From: Lichina pygmaea | Lineage: Eukaryota > Ascomycota > Lichinomycetes > Lichinales > Lichinaceae | Length of the DNA: 64,000 nt | Direction: 5' to 3' | NCBI GenBank assembly: GCA_963422465.1 | Contig: OY730173.1 | Location: 1,240,001 to 1,304,000 of the forward strand | Part shown: in pieces, positions 44,801 through 56,078 of the stretch | Numbering within the stretch: the stretch's first letter is position 1 | Layout of the letters: each line of letters starts with the position of its first letter | Made by a program: the position numbers and the translations under genes | The notes under the pieces: model-generated | What the model was told of the DNA's origin: nothing | The model's database searches: none | Seen by the model: only the letters and a program-made list of their open reading frames with translations

Positions 44801-46224
44801 GCGGGCATCCTTGATCGCGTTCTGAGGCCGCACCGTGCCGACGCCACCGGCGATCATTATCGGTTTATGGTAGCCGCGCAGCTCTCGCGCGTCTCCACCG
44901 ACCCCAGTCTCGGTGAGAAGGGTGCGGAGGTAGCCGGCCGTGCACGGCCGTCCGAACTCGTTGTTGAAGGCAGCCGCCCCGACAGGCGCCTCGAGAACGA
45001 TGTCCAGACTGCTGGCGATGTGGTTCGGCCTTCCCACGTCGAGCTCCCAAGGGCGTCGATGACCGGGGATCAGCAGATCCGAGACGCTAAAGCCTGCCAG
45101 CCCTGCCTTGGGTTTCGAACCTCGTCCAACGGCGCCCTCGTCTCGAATCTCGCCACCAGACCCGGTAGCCGCGCCTGGATAGGGGGAGACCGCAGTCGGA
45201 TGATTATGCGTCTCGACCTTGCCTAGGAAGTGCACCACCTCGCGCTGCCGAGTCCATCTGCCCGTAGCTTGGGATGGTTCCCATAGACAGGCCGGCGGAC
45301 CATGAAAGACCGCTGCGTTGTCACTGTAGGCGCTCAAGGTATGGTCCGGGTTCCGCTGATGCGTGCTCTTGATCATTCCGAAGAGACTATGGGGCTTCTT
45401 GACACCGTCAACGACCCACTCGGCGTTGAACTGTTTGTGTCGACAGTGCTCCGAGTTGACCTGTGCGAACATGAACAGCTCCACGTCTGTGGGATCGCGC
45501 ACCAGCTGTCCGGCTGGCCCAAAGACGTCCTCAAGATACTGCATCTCCGCCGGATCGAGAGCGAGACCCAGGCTGACGTTGGCTTCTCGAAGCGCGTCCC
45601 TAGGCGGCTGTGTCCGACCGTGCATGTCTACCGTACGCGCCGGCGCCGCGTCATGTCTCATGAAGAGCACGGAGAGATCAGGGGGATGGGTTCCTATGGT
45701 CTGGCAACCCAACAACGTCAATGCTCGCTATCAAGGTCGTCGAAGCAGGCACTGACCTGGGTCATCCGGTCGTGAAGGACATCAGCGAACGACATGTCAT
45801 GTTCGCGGCTTCGTTCTGGAAGCCCCTTCACGGCGATGACCATGCCTCGCTCGATCCTCTTGACCTCGGATCCCAGGCCAGAGACGACGGCAATGCTGGT
45901 GGCTTTGGAACTCCATGGCGAGATGGTACCGGGTCGGGGAGTCACATAAAACACCTGGGTCCTCGGGGACGATGATGGCGAGCCTGGTCCAGCAACGGCA
46001 GCAAGAAGCTCCTGATAGCATTCGTCATCGACGTCGAGCTGCGCGTCACCGTAGTCCAGCAACTGTCTCAACGTCTCCTGGGACTCGTCGGGGATTCCTT
46101 CGTCAACCTCGACATAGTGCAGCCACACGGCGCGAACGGCCTCGACGCCCAGCAAGCGCTGGAGATTGGCGGCGCGAAAGCTGGAGAAAGCGCTGGAGCC
46201 GGCCAAAGAGATCCATCGCGTCAT
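41885..46224 (-). CDS. ade6: Phosphoribosylformylglycinamidine synthase (FGAM synthase)
   Basis: Two exons: 46224-45757 and 45700-41885; 1427 residues. It catalyses the fourth step of de novo purine synthesis (FGAR + Gln + ATP to FGAM) in the cytosol as a single large chain. The N-terminal domain is seen in exon 1 (WISLAGSSAFSSFR), and the splice gives DRMTQ-TIGTHPPDL. The synthase region shows VNSEHCRHKQFNAEW, FLGKVETHNHPTAVSPYPGAATGSGG, PVGKDSMSMKMRW and YHDRSDGG. The glutaminase domain starts near 1108 (RVAILREQGINGHAEMA) with Cys1203 in GVCNGAQF and the His1366/Glu1368 pair in MMPHPERM. Oddly, Ser/Pro-rich insertions lie inside that domain (about 1290-1320) and an acidic one near the C-terminus; the enzyme is about 60-70 residues longer than usual. 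Confidence 0.96.
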
Positions 46225-47264
46225 GCTCGTGATGACATCAAGACCATAGACTCGCCAGCCTTTGCCTCTGTCAAAGCTCTGGGTTGGGATAGAGTGGATA
46301 GGTCGCGCGAAGGCCTACTTCGCCAAGGTGGTGGGGTCAAGTGGGGCAGATTGAACGCCGAAGGACTACTTCCCGTTTTCGTACTTCGGAAGGTACGGTC
46401 AGGAACACCGGTACGTACGTACGTACGTACGTAGGGTTGCGATCCTGAAGCTGGATCGGGTGTCGAGCTGTGATCCTGCTGGATGATCGAATGACCCTTT
46501 GCCCACTCTTGGGGTTGGCCTTACAAGGGGGAAGCTGTTTGTGTGGAGGCGGGCGCCTCGAGGCTCCGCGCCACTTGGTCGCCGGGGTGGGGGCGATTTG
46601 ATTCCAGGGGTCAGAAGGCCTAGACTTAGGGCTGCTGTAGCCACGTCAGCCACGCCGGCCTCGGGGTGCGACACCCGAGTCCTGTCGCTAAATTTGTGTT
46701 ACTGATTTTCACTTCCCAGGACTTATGAAGTCAGCCAGAAGGTCGTAAGAGTCAGGGCCTTCCCTCCTAAAGTTTAGTGACCACTTGTGCCGCGGTAGGC
46801 ACACCAGGGCCTCGCTATCTGCGATTGCTCTCATAAATTTCTACCTCGATGCGAGCCTCGGCATCTCCCGACGGGGTACGGAATACCGGAACTTGCCGTA
46901 GGTAAGTTATGCTTAGTCAGGGAGACTGACAAAGCAGGTGGTCTGTGCTTTCAACGCCCGAACGCGTTTCAATTGGGAGCCGCATGTCGCGGGCGACACG
47001 GAAAGAGCATCGGCCGACACCGAAGAGCAGAAGATCCGACATCCTCATAAAGAAATGCACGATCAATCACCGTCGTCTGCTACCGCTACCGCATCGTGGG
47101 CCTTCTCTTCCAGGATCAATCTGCTGCTAAAACCAAGACTGCTGTGTGTATGTACCTAGGGCACTGTACGTAACGTACAAGGGCCAGCCTCGCGACGTCT
47201 GCAGCAGCCGGGCCTGCGTTGCTGCTCTCCTCGCGAGCCGCACCTTCGCAATTGGCCCCAGGCC
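46225..47264. other. Intergenic region upstream of FGAM synthase and of the disordered protein
   Basis: Divergent 1.0-kb interval. A perfect (GTAC)n tract lies at 46413-46433. No gene or RNA is recognised. Confidence 0.55.
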
Positions 47265-49103
47265 ATGTCCAGCCACACCAAGAGTCCTTCACCTTCCGGC
47301 GGAGTCAAAGGCTTGGTGGGAAAGTTCGAGATCCGCCAAGAGACGACGTCGTCAAGGGGACCGAGTCCGATCCCGAGAAGCCGGCTGTCCAGCAACTCTT
47401 CTTCGGTGCACAACATGGCTCCGGTCCGAAGCAGCTTCGTCGCCGTGGACCCCAGCAGACCGAAGCAGTCGGATTGCGAGAGCTCTGCCCCTGGCGAAAC
47501 CGCCGAGAGCACGGCCCGTGAACGGAGAGAGAGCTTCGGCACCAACGAGGCCTCGGACGCGGAAGCCTTATCCGAGATGAAGAAAAACATTGCTCGGGAA
47601 GTGGAGAGTCGAGGGCGAAGTGGGGGTTCCGAGCTGGTGTCAGAGGTCGCTGTGGTCACATCGGCGATCGAGCGCGAGGCGACCCCATCGGGCGAGGCGG
47701 GGGAGGAGAAGAAGAAGACGTCGGCCAAGGCGGCAGCCCAGCGACGCTCACGAACGACGCAGAGCGCCGATGACGACGTCTCCGCGCCTTCGACGTCCGT
47801 CGCAGCCACGGATGTTCAAGACTCAGCTGATACCCCGGAGACGCCGCCTAAGACTGACGTTGCCACCGTCCCAAGCACGTCGCCAACCCCAGGCAACGCG
47901 AATCATGTCAGGCCGACCACGCCGACGCCACCTCTCGACGCTGACAAGACAGCCGCCAAAGATGCTCCAGCGGAGCAAAACTCAGATCTGCCCCCAGACT
48001 CGGCTGGAGATACCGACGAGCTCCAAGCTACCGGCAAGCCTGGCCACCAGAACATGGTCACTCGCGTGAAGAAGCCTTACCTCGAAGGGCGACCGGCTGC
48101 AGGATCCAGACGTGAGACGCCATCCAGCGCGGTGTCCAAAGCAAGCTCGGCTGCCAGTCGACCCAATGCCGCCTCCGGACCCGGCCCCCACAGGGCTCGA
48201 TCGGTCCCGCACAGCGAAGCGTCCAAGGCCGCCGGTGCGGCGAGATCTCCCCCGACGTGCGCTCGCTCGCAGGTCAAGCGCCCAGACCAACGTTCCATCA
48301 GACCCGCGGCCAGCAAGACCGCAAAGGACAAACCTCAAGGGGGAACTCCGCCTCGGGCAGCCGCGGCGCGTCCACCGCCACCCACGTCCGCAGGCCAGGC
48401 GGCTCATCCGCGGTCAAGAGCCACCACCGGGTCCAGCAAGGAGCAGCCACGGCCCACAGCAGGTGCTGCATCCAAGAAGCGCGCCTCGAACCTGGCTCCC
48501 GCGGCGCCTCTGGCGGCCAAGCCATCAGGCGCAAACGGCACCGCCTCGCGTAGGGTGAGCGGTGTCAGCGCGCCGGGCAACGTCCGGCGTCAGCCATCCA
48601 CCCGCCACGAGACCAAGCCGGCAGCCTCGAAGGCCGCGGCGTCCAAAGGTGCCGGAAAGGGCCGGGACGTCGGTCGTCCTGCCGGTGCGTCTCGGTCGGC
48701 CCAGGACGTCCGGAGCACGAAAGCGGTCACGAAGCCGGTCAGCGAAGGCTTCCTCGCCCGCATGATGCGACCGACGGCGGCCTCGGCCAACAAGGCTTCC
48801 GAGAAGGCACCGACGCCGTCGCCGGCGCCATCGAAGGCATCGCTCGCTCGTACGAAGAGCCTGTCGGACCGCACGAAGGGCCCTGAGCACGAGCAGAACG
48901 GCAAGCCGCACGATCCGAAGAAGCAAGAGCCCAGGGTCAAGGCCGAGCCCAAGGACGACGCCGGCGAGGCCGATCACGCCGACGGGGCCACGGGCTCCGC
49001 CGAACGGTCGACGCTGCCGGACGAGCCATCGCTCACCGGAGCTGGCCACGAGCCCGAGGGCCACGACGCTGGCACCGACGGCGCCGAGCCCATCGCGACC
49101 TGA
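47265..49103 (+). CDS. Ser/Ala/Pro-rich disordered protein (fungal 'mucin-7-like')
   Basis: One exon of 612 residues, with strong GC-rich codon use and no stop, so probably real. Composition is dominated by Ser, Ala, Pro, Lys and Thr, and no fold is expected. It begins VKGLVGKFEIRQET, a short amphipathic start, followed by Ser-rich phosphosite-like runs (SPIPRSRLSSNSSS). Near the C-terminus is the only conserved block I recognise, GFLARMMRPTAASANKASEK (about 500-520), found in proteins labelled mucin-7-like in other moulds. It lacks a signal peptide, so the mucin label is about composition only. Unknown function; possibly cytoskeletal or cortical. Confidence 0.65.
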   Translation: MSSHTKSPSPSGGVKGLVGKFEIRQETTSSRGPSPIPRSRLSSNSSSVHNMAPVRSSFVAVDPSRPKQSDCESSAPGETAESTARERRESFGTNEASDAEALSEMKKNIAREVESRGRSGGSELVSEVAVVTSAIEREATPSGEAGEEKKKTSAKAAAQRRSRTTQSADDDVSAPSTSVAATDVQDSADTPETPPKTDVATVPSTSPTPGNANHVRPTTPTPPLDADKTAAKDAPAEQNSDLPPDSAGDTDELQATGKPGHQNMVTRVKKPYLEGRPAAGSRRETPSSAVSKASSAASRPNAASGPGPHRARSVPHSEASKAAGAARSPPTCARSQVKRPDQRSIRPAASKTAKDKPQGGTPPRAAAARPPPPTSAGQAAHPRSRATTGSSKEQPRPTAGAASKKRASNLAPAAPLAAKPSGANGTASRRVSGVSAPGNVRRQPSTRHETKPAASKAAASKGAGKGRDVGRPAGASRSAQDVRSTKAVTKPVSEGFLARMMRPTAASANKASEKAPTPSPAPSKASLARTKSLSDRTKGPEHEQNGKPHDPKKQEPRVKAEPKDDAGEADHADGATGSAERSTLPDEPSLTGAGHEPEGHDAGTDGAEPIAT

Positions 49104-49493
49104 GCGGTGAACTGCGCGCCTCGGGAACCTATCGACTCTTCATCTCGATTACAACTATGAAAGCCTCGATCTTCTCGATGCCGGGTGCTTTTCATCGGTT
49201 GATGCTTCTCCCTTGGTTGCGGCATGAGGGGAAGCGTACTGTAGGCGAACGAACAGCGTTGTAGGAGAGAACAATGTGAAGCCGATCCATCCTCGAGCGG
49301 GATCTTCTTGCTTCGATGCGTATTCTATCTTTGCTCTGTGCCTCGGAGACGGACTGCCACTTCCAGCACCGACGCCTTTCCGACCGCCGAGCGGTCACTG
49401 CTATGTACACGCATGACGATCCTTCACGCTGCGTGCCCGATGAGAGTCGAAGATGGTCGAGGGCCGAAACCGGCCACCGGCCGACGGCCGACC
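49104..49493. other. Convergent spacer between the disordered protein and uS8m
   Basis: 390 bp, no gene. Contains the 3' ends of both flanking genes. Confidence 0.5.
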
Positions 49494-49994
49494 CTAGAGG
49501 GCTCGACAGAGCAACATGCCCCCTAGCTTCCGGTCCACGCACTCCCTCAACTCCATGACGCCGCGGTCCGTCGACAGGAAGATACACTCTCCCGGCTGCC
49601 TCATGCCCCTGACGTAGTCGGCGTCCTTGCCCCGGGCCAGCTGACCGAGGCCGTGCCTGTCCATCCAGGTGCGCCGCGTCGGCTTCGAGATGAGGCTCAT
49701 CCTGCTCAGGACGGGCTGGTTGTTCCAGTACTTCATGCCGAGCCAGAGCCGGCGCGACGCGACGTTGGCCTGCGTCACCGGCTCCGGCGGCGTCTCGGGC
49801 TCGATCGAGGTCGGGCTCAGCATGGCGGGGGGCTCGGGCCCGGCCCTGACGACGTACGACACGAAGCCGGACGCTTGCAGACACAGCATCAGCTGGTGGA
49901 TCAGGTTCGACGACGGCACCGACGTGAAGCCGAGGCGCGCCTTGGACACGTTCTGAAGGTGCGAGCACACGTGCCCGAGGTTGACTAGCGACAT
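49494..49994 (-). CDS. mrps8: Mitochondrial ribosomal protein uS8m
   Basis: Single exon, 166 residues. Small-subunit protein that binds mitochondrial SSU rRNA. It opens MSLVNLGHVCSHLQNVSKARLG, the usual fungal start, followed by the first S8 domain (IHQLMLCLQASGFVSYV), a linker, VASRRLWLGMKYWNNQPVLSRMSLISKPTRR, and the C-terminal S8 signature STDRGVMELRECVDRKLGG. Its 5' end faces the next gene, 436 bp away. Confidence 0.93.
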   Translation of the reverse strand: MSLVNLGHVCSHLQNVSKARLGFTSVPSSNLIHQLMLCLQASGFVSYVVRAGPEPPAMLSPTSIEPETPPEPVTQANVASRRLWLGMKYWNNQPVLSRMSLISKPTRRTWMDRHGLGQLARGKDADYVRGMRQPGECIFLSTDRGVMELRECVDRKLGGMLLCRAL

Positions 49995-50430
49995 CGTCGG
50001 CGCTCCCTGTCTACCCGGAAGAGAGGCATCACGTCGACATGGTCTCCTGCTGCAGACGTCGACTTCTCGTCAGTGACTCCACCGTCCAGAAGCACCCCAA
50101 ATACCCTGCTAGTGATCGGGAAGCATACTTGCGGTGGCAGCCTGGTTTCGTCGGGTCCGATGTATGTCGTCGTAGACGTTGAAGATTCACTGCTGGTGGG
50201 TCGAGGTGAGCCTTACAAAGCAAGGGGCAAATCCCGGCACCGAGCTCTGTCCTTCTCTCACAAGAAACAAGACGACGTTTCACTGTCACTTGCGCATGAT
50301 ATGGTACCATTAATTTCGTTAGCTTCTATAGTTATACCGTACATACGTACCGTATACATAATCAGATGCGACGCCATGCCGCTCAGAACCACACCGGCGA
50401 CACCAACATCGTATCTCCTACTTGCTCGTC
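49995..50430. other. Divergent promoter region (uS8m / conserved Pro-Gln-rich protein)
   Basis: 436 bp, no gene recognised. A GTACATACGTAC tract lies at 50339-50350. Confidence 0.5.
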
Positions 50431-52278
50431 ATGGCTCTGCGAAAGGGAGAAGAGATTGCGCTGTCGGTGTGAGTTCCTCTCGGCGAACCGCGACACGGAA
50501 TCTTGGCTAACGTCCCGCCAAAGCTTCGCCGACGTCCACTACTTCTTCTCGCCGCCAGGCGCAAAGCCGCTTCACCACCGATTCGACAAGCGTTCGTATG
50601 TCTATGTCTTGCGTGATCCCAGTCAGGGCCAGGGTCGGCTGGAGATTGCCAACAACGCCGGCACGCCCGACCAGGATGCCGTCTCTGGAAGTCGGTGGTC
50701 CTTTCGTCGCCATCTCGCCTTCGCCGGCTGACACGAGTCTTAGCTCTGCGGGCGGTTCAGCTAGAGCATTCCGACGCGCAACCAACGCTCTGTACGGTTC
50801 TAGTCGGTGGAGCCGCTCACGGAGCGGCCGATGCATCCGATGCCGGTCGACCTGATGGTCGAGAGTGGCATCTCGCGGCGCCGGACTACCGCAACGAAGG
50901 GAAATACATCTTCAAACTCCACGCGATCGATATCTACTTCTGGGCGAAGGAGGACGCCGCTCGGTTCGTGGAGTGGGCTACGAGGATACTCTCGGCGTCG
51001 CAGGGCAATCGAGCAGACGAGCGACGGCCGATGCGGACCCATCAAGGGTCCACCAGCTCCGTCGTGCAGAGGCTGGAACATCTGGCCGTCTCTGGATCTG
51101 GTCTGAAGCCTGGCTCGCACGGCAGCGGCGCGTCACAGCACCAGGACGTCAGTCCCGTCGTGTCGGGCACGGCGCCACCATCCGGGCCGCACGGGACAAC
51201 AGGCCAGCCAGCGGAGCAGCCGGCCGATCACACCCCAATAGCGTACAACCCGGCCGCCCCCGCGGCTCCGGAGCCGATCAAGCACCGCGAGAAGACTCCG
51301 CCGCCGGTCGACGCCGAAGATGGTACGAGCTTGCAGCATGGGCTGGCTCAAGACAGCGGTCGCCCGTACCCCGCAGCCACGAGCCATCAGGCCCACGGCT
51401 TCCCCCCTCCACCGCCCAATCTCGCTCAACAACCGTCGTTTTCCGGACCACCCCAACAGCAGCCTTCGTACTCGTCGGCAGGCGCGATAAGCTCGCCGTA
51501 TCAGACGGCCCAGCCGTCGCCGTCGCCGTCGGCCGGGCCATACTCGCCGCCTCCGCAACAAGTCTCCTTCTCGCCGTTCCCCTCCCAGGTCCCCGGCCCG
51601 CCGACGACCAGCGCGCCGCAGGGTGCTTATGGCCAGCTGTCGCCGTCCACAGGGCCCTACAATCCGACTCAGGGGACGCCCGGTTCGGTGGCGGGTCCTT
51701 TCACGCCGCCTCCGAACGCGGCCCCTTACGGCTCTCCTCCGCCTGCGGCTCCGAGCTATGGCCACGCAGGGCAACCGTATCCGCCCCACTCCGTATCGCC
51801 GGGCCTCGGCCAAGTGGCCTCACCATACAGTTCTACGTCCCCGCCGCCGCCGTCTCACCAGCCCGGCACGCAAGACGGCGGTTATGCACTGGCGTACGCC
51901 TCTCAGGCTTCGCAGCAGCAGCACCAGCAGCACCAGCACCCGCAATCATATGACCAACATCAGCCGCAGTCAGGATACCCCGGATCCGTTGCAGCTCCAG
52001 TGACGCAGGCTCCTTCCGGCCAACACCCCTATGGCGGCTACCAGGGCTTCCAGCAGTACGGGCAACCGCCGATACAGCAGCAGCAGCAGCAACAGCAACA
52101 CCCAGGCGGCATACACCAACAAGCATATTTTCCTTCGCAAGCGGACATGGCCGGCGACGGCGGCTCGATGAACCGTCCTCAGCCTCCTACGTCCTCGACC
52201 AGACTCAACGACGGGGCCTCGAAGATCGAGAAGGGCGTGGGCAAGTTTTTCAAGAGGTTGGAGAAGAAGATTGGTTAG
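50431..52278 (+). CDS. Conserved fungal protein with Pro/Gln-rich C-terminus
   Basis: Three exons: 50431-50468, 50524-50690, 50744-52278; 579 residues. The N-terminal 170 residues form a compact domain seen in other moulds: FADVHYFFSPPGAKPLHHRFDKRSYVYV, then IEVANN-like LEIANNAGTPDQDA, and GKYIFKLHAIDIYFWAKEDAARFVEWA. I cannot name the fold, though the alternating pattern suggests a beta-sandwich or PH-like domain. The rest is low complexity, Pro/Gln/Ser/Tyr-rich with YSPPPQ, YGSPPPAAPSYG and a run of Gln near 52072-52100. It ends with a basic amphipathic helix GVGKFFKRLEKKIG, which might contact membranes. Intron positions rely on phase and on branch sites GGCTAACG and GGCTGACA. Confidence 0.72.
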
Positions 52279-54486
52279 CAAGCTCGGGTTGGAGTGGAAG
52301 GACTGACTGAGAGAGAGAGAGAGAGAGAGAGAGAGTGTGTGTGTGTGTGTGTGTGTGAAGGAGAGGGAGGGAGGAAGGGAGAGGGGGTTAATGTCATGTC
52401 AATAGCTGTCCTGTCTTTCGCGAACAATCTTGCAACGTATTTAGCTTAGCACATGCGATCTTCATCTTCTGCTCCGCACAGCACGTCCCTAGAGCCGGTG
52501 TGAACCACCTTCTTGTACTACAGTGTCACGGACAGGATCACGTGCCCTACGAGTACTTCCCGTACAGTACCTTACTATCTAGCCAGCACTGTCGTCTCCG
52601 TGACCAGGCTGATACTGTACAGTGGACATCAGGGGAGGGGAGGGGGGGGGTCCATGTTGCTTACGTGTACATACGTACAGTTCTGTATGGGGGCAAGGAC
52701 AAGAGGATGACAGTTGGCCGCCGGCCTTTCCGGGGCTCCTGCCACAGGGATCCGAAATAATGTCATACCGGTACGTACTGTACGAGGTGGGCGACGGATA
52801 TAATGTTACGGCGGTACATAGATACTCTTAGTAAGCTGAGAAATACTGAGACCCTAGCTCACCCGGGAAAATTTACGGTAGATGTCTCAAGGTTTCTGAC
52901 AATGCGGCTCTGCAACCAACTCTTGCCTGTACCGGTACTCTTGTAACGTTATATCCGTCACCCACCTCGTACGACGCACACACACACACATCTCTACGAG
53001 TAGACTGCTGTGCTGTATTCCGTACGGAGTACATAGGTACATACGTACGGAGGTACTCTTGATCGGACTCGGGTGAGAAAAATCAGTCTGCGCGCTCCCT
53101 TGCGAGGGCTACGGTAGGGATCACGGAAAGGGACGAAGATGATGCATGTGGTGATGGTGTATGTACGTACGTATGTGGTGGGTTCGGGGTGGCTGTCGAG
53201 TGGAACGAGTGACCCTTTTTTGCCTGCTTGAAGCTGTCCTGTACGACGACGACGACGTATGTGGACAAGTAGCCTAAGTCTTGAGTGGCGATCTTCTGCT
53301 CGTCGATGACCTGTTGGGTTTTTTGCGTACCGTAGTACGTATGGAAGCCCGTTGGACATCAGGGGATCGGGCCGTGCGGCGCTGGTGAGCCGATTGAAGC
53401 TAGACAGAGAGCAGTCTATGGAGGTAGTACGTACCTGTCCGCATACTACGTCATCATACCGAAGAGCTTAGGCTACGGGAAGCATCTCGCTCTCACGTGA
53501 CTCGACCTCTTTTAGCGAACACTCTCTCCCCCACACATTTCAAGGCCACCCCTGTGTGCCCCCGCACACCACCATGCCCTTGTACTTAAGTACTGAGCTT
53601 ACTATACTCGTATGTGCCCTGATCAGCAGAAGCTATAGACTTGATCCAATGGGGAAACCTCAGAGTTAATTAATCAGAACCGACAGCTTGATTGGAAACC
53701 CTACAATAAGCACTTTCTGTCCCCTGATGAGGTGGCCCTATCGCAGATGTTTCGGTACCACTGTTGCTACGTAAGCACGGAACTTACCCCGTGATACACT
53801 TCCATATCGTCGACTCCCAGGTCGCCTTTCTGATCTGTGTACGTACGAGTATGTCGATATCACAGTCAAAGAAACCGTTCCCCACTCTTATCCAGCACCT
53901 GCGGCCTCATGTCGTACAACAGATGCAGGATGAGAAGCAGATGGATGTTGGCAGCCAAAAACGAAGCCCTCGGTTCCAAAGGTCTCGGATGGCGCCGCTG
54001 CCGCCACCCAGGAACGGTCTCATCACATTCGATAGAGATGTGAGACTTTTGATCGGCGTTGCCTTCGGCCGGCGAGACGGAGCCCCGACGTGCCGGGTGA
54101 TGGCTCAGCCCCGGCCAAGGCGCTGGCCACGCAGTGCGAGGCTGCCCGTCGCCTCGAACTCGCCCGAGGGAATCGGCGTCCGCCTCAGCTCACGTCGTCG
54201 ACGCCCGCCATCGTCACTGTCCGACTCCTGTGGAGCAGAGCAAGGGATCAATTCCGAGTATCCCGTCGGCTCCGCGCGCGCAACAATAGCCGTCTGCGTC
54301 GGCGGTCAAGGCGGCCGCGACTGATGCGCTCGCGAGTAGGAGCCCGCGACAGAGCTCGGCCGCAGCCTTGGGCGTTGATGGATCGCTTGAACCGTCGCTC
54401 CACGGCGTCTGCGCACGCGACCTTGGTGGCTGTCCCGGAAGGACGGGCGTCGACCGTGAGATATCTGGCGCCCTTGCAAGGCCAGG
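52279..54486. other. Gene-poor stretch, 2.2 kb
   Basis: It holds a GA then GT microsatellite (52309-52357), GTAC-rich tracts (about 52660-52800, 53020-53045, 53160-53175, 53427-53435) and, from 53880 on, GC-rich sequence that probably is the 5' leader of the next gene. An open frame at 53764-54324 has no recognisable motif and may be non-coding. Confidence 0.5.
52309..52357. repeat. (GA)n(GT)n compound microsatellite
   Basis: About 13 GA units directly followed by about 10 GT units, just past the stop codon of the upstream gene. Confidence 0.9.
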
Positions 54487-55248
54487 ATGCGGCTCCCCTC
54501 GGACTCGGCCGTGCTGCGGCGGCAGGCGGGTAACGGCAGGGGCTCGAGAAACAACGTTATCTTCACCGTACGTCTGTCTGTCTGCTTCGGCTCAGAGCCT
54601 CTCGAGGACTCTCGCTGATGGATTCCTCCGGCTAGGCCGTCATCTCTCTCCTGACCGTCGCCGTCCTGATCTTCCTGCTCTACCTCTCCATTCGCAGACT
54701 GCGGTACCATTACGCCGAGCCGCGATACGTCCCCACCGAGTATCTGAAGCGGAAGTGGAGGTCGTGGAGGCCGGCGGGAGCGGATGGAGGCCTGTACGGC
54801 AGAACGTCCTTGTCGCAGGCCGAGAGCAACGAAGTGGGTCCTGGAGGCAACGGGAGGGAGACGGAGAGCGCCGCAGAGCCTGGCGTGGACCGTCACGCGT
54901 CGCTTCGATCGATCGCTACCCTCCCGGCGTACAAGCCCACGGCGGGTGATTCGGAGCAGATCCTCGGCCGGGAGGGCGAACGAGCGGGGATCGATGTCGT
55001 CGTCGACTTCCCCGAGACGGCCGAGGAGGAGGAATCGCGTCGAGACGGCCACATGGAGACTCTGTATCAGATCCGCCAGGCGCGCCGAACCGAGAACGCC
55101 GAACGGGAGGACCGTCGACGGAGGAGACAAGAGGCGCGAGACCGGGGCGACACGGCAGCGCTGGATGCCATTCGCCTGGAGAGCCGGGTGGCCAGGGAGC
55201 AGCGTGCTCGAGCGGAGAGTGCGGCCAGCAACAGCAGCTTGCTGCCGT

Positions 55249-55281
<33 letters not shown>

Positions 55282-55656
55282 CGGCCGGCGGGATGAGCTC
55301 TGGCAGCAGCACCAGCCTGCCGCTGAGTGTTCTCACCGTCGAACATGCGACCCGGCTGGAGCGCGAACGGCGCATCTCCAGCGTCAGTTACGCCGACGTC
55401 GGTCTCGCCAGACACGACGGCACCCGTGTGCGGGCTTCCTCCGACTCGGAGAGACCGCTGCTCGACGGGGCCACGCCGATGGGTGTGGGCGGAGCCGGTT
55501 CCCGTCCGAGCTCGCCGTTCAACCCGGCCCGGGTGCGACCGCCCCAGGCGCCGTATCATCGACGGAACTCGTCCATGAACTCCCTGTCGACGAATGCGTC
55601 CGCGACTGGGCCCGGCGATCCGATCCTGCGTCCATCGCACTCGAGGAACATTTCGC

Positions 55657-55699
<43 letters not shown>

Positions 55700-56078
55700 C
55701 ATGAGCGACGTCGACCCGAGCGAAGCCAACAGACCGGTGTCGCCGCTACCCGCTTCTCTCTACTCGAACCCGGCGGTGCCGGTCGACGGAGACACGCCTC
55801 CGGCTCCACCGGGCTACGACGACTTGGTCCGCGGCGAATCTTCCGAGACCGCCCGCGACGAAGCTCCTCCGTACGAGATTGCCATAACGTCCGATCGCCC
55901 TGGTCCCGGCTCGTCACCAAGGCCCCGCGGTCCGCTCGAGCCAGCCGTCGAAAGAGCGCCCACGGTCAGGACCAGATCGGGTGCGCCGCAGATCTCTACC
56001 CTCCGCACCCTGCCGTCGATCGAGATCACCGAGGGCACCCCGGTGAACTCGCAACCAAGTTCTCCGATCCGACGCTAG
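54487..56078 (+). CDS. Single-pass fungal membrane protein with PY motifs
   Basis: Two exons: 54487-54567 and 54636-56078; 507 residues. The splice removes an in-frame TAG and joins FT to AVISLLTVAVLIFLLYLSI, a clear membrane segment (about 28-46). The following basic stretch RRLRYHYAEPRYVPTEYLKRKWRSW indicates a short outside and a long cytosolic tail. Conserved blocks of the family: LIGREGERAGI-like LGREGERAGIDVVVDFPETAEEEE, METLYQIRQARR, a charged helix, and RRISSVSYADVGLARHDGTR. The tail has PPGYDDL and EAPPYE, PPxY-type motifs that recruit WW-domain ubiquitin ligases, and codon-repeat expansions: 12 Ala (about 55252-55285) and 14 Thr (ACG repeats, 55661-55702). It may be an adaptor for transporter turnover; that is inference. 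Confidence 0.78.

Noticed and set aside
43790-45226. 478-codon plus-strand open frame opposite FGAM synthase
   Set aside because: Wholly antisense to conserved synthase sequence; no motif; typical shadow.
50865-51953. 362-codon plus frame overlapping the Pro/Gln-rich protein
   Set aside because: Alternate frame of a repetitive GC-rich exon; the other frame carries the conserved FKLHAIDIYFW domain.
53764-54324. 186-codon plus open frame upstream of the membrane protein
   Set aside because: Starts in GTAC-rich intergenic sequence, has no recognisable motif and mixed codon use; more likely 5' leader or non-coding.
54306-55640. 444-codon minus-strand open frame
   Set aside because: Antisense to the single-pass membrane protein gene, which has conserved blocks and a supported splice; the minus frame is Arg-rich and lacks motifs.
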